From Chrysoporthe austroafricana (Eukaryota; Ascomycota; Sordariomycetes; Diaporthales; Cryphonectriaceae), in assembly GCA_001051155.2 (NCBI GenBank), contig JYIP02000006.1, positions 372,001 to 436,000 of the forward strand: a stretch of 64,000 nt of DNA, read 5' to 3'. Position 1 is the stretch's first letter. The number at the start of each line of letters is the position of its first letter. Positions 62,397-64,000 of this stretch are shown here, piece by piece. A program made the translations under genes and the position numbers. The notes beneath the pieces were generated by a model that saw only the letters and a list, made by a program, of their open reading frames with translations, was not told where the DNA came from and did not search any database.

Positions 62397-63854
62397 TCAC
62401 TGAGATGCAGCCCGTGTGCCGGTGAAGCTGATGGTTGGGAGCAGTGGTGTTTTAGCTGTCCCCGTCATTGAATCCCCCTCGACCTTTGCCTTGTAGCTGA
62501 CCTTGACCTTGACCGGCTTCTTGAGAACAGCACGGAAGAAGACGGATGAGCCATCTATAGTACCTTCTGTTATCTCGTTTCTTCCCTCCCCGCCGTCCAA
62601 TGCGCCTGACAACTTGTTGCCATCTGACTCAAGTGTCAGCGTGACCGACTGCTTCCCAATGGGAGTCTGGACTGACAGATTCCAAACCCCATCTACCTTG
62701 ACCGTTGGCGGCGCCGCCGACTCCAGACTGGCCGGTTCATACTTCTCCTCCTCGCTCTCCTCCTTCTTGGGCAACTGGTCCTTTGTTGGCTTCAGCGCCT
62801 TGCCCAGGCCCTTCTCGGCCAGCCAGTCCGTCATCGTCGTGACATAGCAGACTGGGTCGAACTCGTGCATCGAATGAGGCATCTTGGGGAACGACTGGTA
62901 AGTGAACGAGTTGCCTGTGCCCTCGACGAGCTTCTGCACATGCTGCACCTGAGTATCCGACAGTGCGCCAACTAGATTTCCAGAGTCGGAGTCGACGCGA
63001 CGGAAGTGGTGGGTGAACAGGACCGGCACCTTGACGTGCTTCAGCATGTTCTCGTGGTAGCATGTCAGGGCCACCCGACCGTTCCAGAACGCGTCACCCC
63101 ACTCAGGATCGTACTCCTTCAGCTCCGGCGCCGGTCCCATGAAGGGCGTCGTCTTCGTGTCGGCCATGATACTGGTCAGCGCCTTGGCGATCCACGAAGG
63201 CAGTTCGTGCGCCATCGCCTGGACCATGCCGTCCTCGTTGCCTATCGACCACTGCGGGCCTAGCCACTTGCTCCAGATTTTGAACATCGGTCCCGCAATC
63301 GTCTGCCTCACCGACTGCCCGACTGCTGGGGTGAGCTCCGAGGCGAACAGCGGCGGATCCTCATACACGGCTGCAATAACCTGGCCGGGTTTGGCGAAGG
63401 CAGACATCCAGGCGCTCAGGACGCCGCCTGACGACAGGCCGCTGACAATGACGGGCCGTTTGATGACGATATCAATGAAGCGTACCAAGTCATTCCCGAA
63501 ATTGTCCAGGCTGTAGCGGCCCGGTGTCCAGGTCGACCGGCCCTGTCCTCGAAGATCGACGGCGAATACCTGGTAAGACTCGGCGAGGAGGCGCATAGCG
63601 TTCTCGTAGCCCCACCACGACTCTGTCTGTCCTGGAATCAGGAGTACAGCCGGACTGTCGTCCGATCCCGCCACGGCGTAGTTCATGCGCACCTCTCCAA
63701 GGTCGACGATATGCTCCTCGAAGCCATGAGGCTTGAAAAGCCCTTCGTGGTCAGATGCCTCGATATATCTACCAGCCGGGTCGTCATGCGAAAACTGCTC
63801 CAGCTGTTTCAAGCGCGCACCCAGGCCCACGGGTGCCGGATTGTGTTCACCCAT
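62397..63854 (-). CDS. Alpha/beta-hydrolase with extra C-terminal beta-rich domain
   Basis: A single exon of 485 residues from ATG 63854 (MGEHNPAPVGLGARL). Residues about 40-350 form an alpha/beta-hydrolase fold: oxyanion loop LLIPGQTESWWGYE, VDLRGQGRS, nucleophile elbow SGLSSGG with Ser141 (GxSxG), and a likely catalytic His in FPKMPHSMHEFD (327 or 330). After an acidic, Lys/Glu-rich linker (about 360-380), residues 385-485 form a repetitive beta-rich module (DGVWNLSVQTPIGKQSVTLT, LESDGNKLSGAL, TIDGSSVFFRAVL, VEGDSMTGTAK, ISFTGTRA) seen alone or appended in bacterial proteins. The substrate is unknown. The frame is intact with no RIP signs, 0.7 kb from the transposon. Longer open sequence upstream of 63854 lacks an ATG. 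Confidence 0.85.
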   Translation of the reverse strand: MGEHNPAPVGLGARLKQLEQFSHDDPAGRYIEASDHEGLFKPHGFEEHIVDLGEVRMNYAVAGSDDSPAVLLIPGQTESWWGYENAMRLLAESYQVFAVDLRGQGRSTWTPGRYSLDNFGNDLVRFIDIVIKRPVIVSGLSSGGVLSAWMSAFAKPGQVIAAVYEDPPLFASELTPAVGQSVRQTIAGPMFKIWSKWLGPQWSIGNEDGMVQAMAHELPSWIAKALTSIMADTKTTPFMGPAPELKEYDPEWGDAFWNGRVALTCYHENMLKHVKVPVLFTHHFRRVDSDSGNLVGALSDTQVQHVQKLVEGTGNSFTYQSFPKMPHSMHEFDPVCYVTTMTDWLAEKGLGKALKPTKDQLPKKEESEEEKYEPASLESAAPPTVKVDGVWNLSVQTPIGKQSVTLTLESDGNKLSGALDGGEGRNEITEGTIDGSSVFFRAVLKKPVKVKVSYKAKVEGDSMTGTAKTPLLPTISFTGTRAASQ

Positions 63855-64000
63855 GGTCGCTGTGTCGACCAGAATCGGAGCGCTGTGATCGGAGTGCTGA
63901 TCGGTCGCGGGCAAGGTTCGTGCAGCACGATGGTCGTAGAAGTCTCAAATGCAGGAGCTCGGTTGATGGGAGTAGACCTCATCCATCGATCGCCGTGGAT
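63855..64000. other. Upstream flank of hydrolase gene (window end)
   Basis: Promoter-side sequence. Nothing further is recognisable in 146 bp. Confidence 0.4.

Overview
The window is nuclear DNA of a filamentous ascomycete, most likely a Sordariomycete (inference). The evidence is GC-rich coding DNA with strong GC3 bias, short 55-100 nt introns with GTRNGT donors and CTRAC branch points, typical Pezizomycotina families (GH72/X8 glucanosyltransferase, GH64, WSC, fungal 'rhodopsin-domain' 7TM protein, Ytp1), and a 27 kb AT-rich block of retrotransposons eroded by transitions, as repeat-induced point mutation (RIP) does.

Layout. 1-33.8 kb is a gene-bearing GC-rich euchromatic arm. In order it holds a small basic protein (-), Ytp1-like membrane protein (-), a gene-poor 7.6 kb with microsatellites and one small TATA-linked ORF, GH72 1,3-beta-glucanosyltransferase (+), promethin/LDO-like lipid-droplet protein (-), GH64 glucanase (+), DUF89/ARMT1 phosphatase (+), APC-family amino-acid/choline permease (+), WSC-domain membrane protein (+), mitochondrial-type peptidyl-tRNA hydrolase (-), Rvs161/Hob3 BAR protein (+) and a rhodopsin-domain 7TM protein (-). 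I rebuilt exon structures by hand from splice signals and family continuity.

34.5-61.7 kb is a three-level nest of LTR retrotransposons. A Ty3/gypsy chromovirus (E1, 296-bp LTRs, 5-bp target duplication GGATG) landed inside a ThuA-like gene and split it into two halves now 27 kb apart. A second, larger chromovirus (E2, about 10.65 kb, 207/208-bp LTRs beginning TAATAG and ending CTATTA) inserted in the RT-RNase H junction of E1 (target duplication TTCTC/TTTTC). Another copy of E2 then inserted into the RT of that E2 copy (target duplication CGGAT). All three carry RIP-type nonsense codons. E2 carries, besides gag-protease and pol, an unrecognised 704-codon reading frame downstream of pol, present in both copies.

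61.8-64 kb returns to GC-rich DNA with the N-terminal half of the ThuA gene and an alpha/beta-hydrolase with an extra C-terminal domain.

Functionally, two neighbouring genes (GH72, GH64) act on beta-1,3-glucan, and the Ytp1, promethin, permease, WSC, BAR and 7TM genes are membrane or cell-surface proteins. Nothing resembles a biosynthetic cluster. The most unusual content is the retroelement nest and the unknown E2 reading frame.
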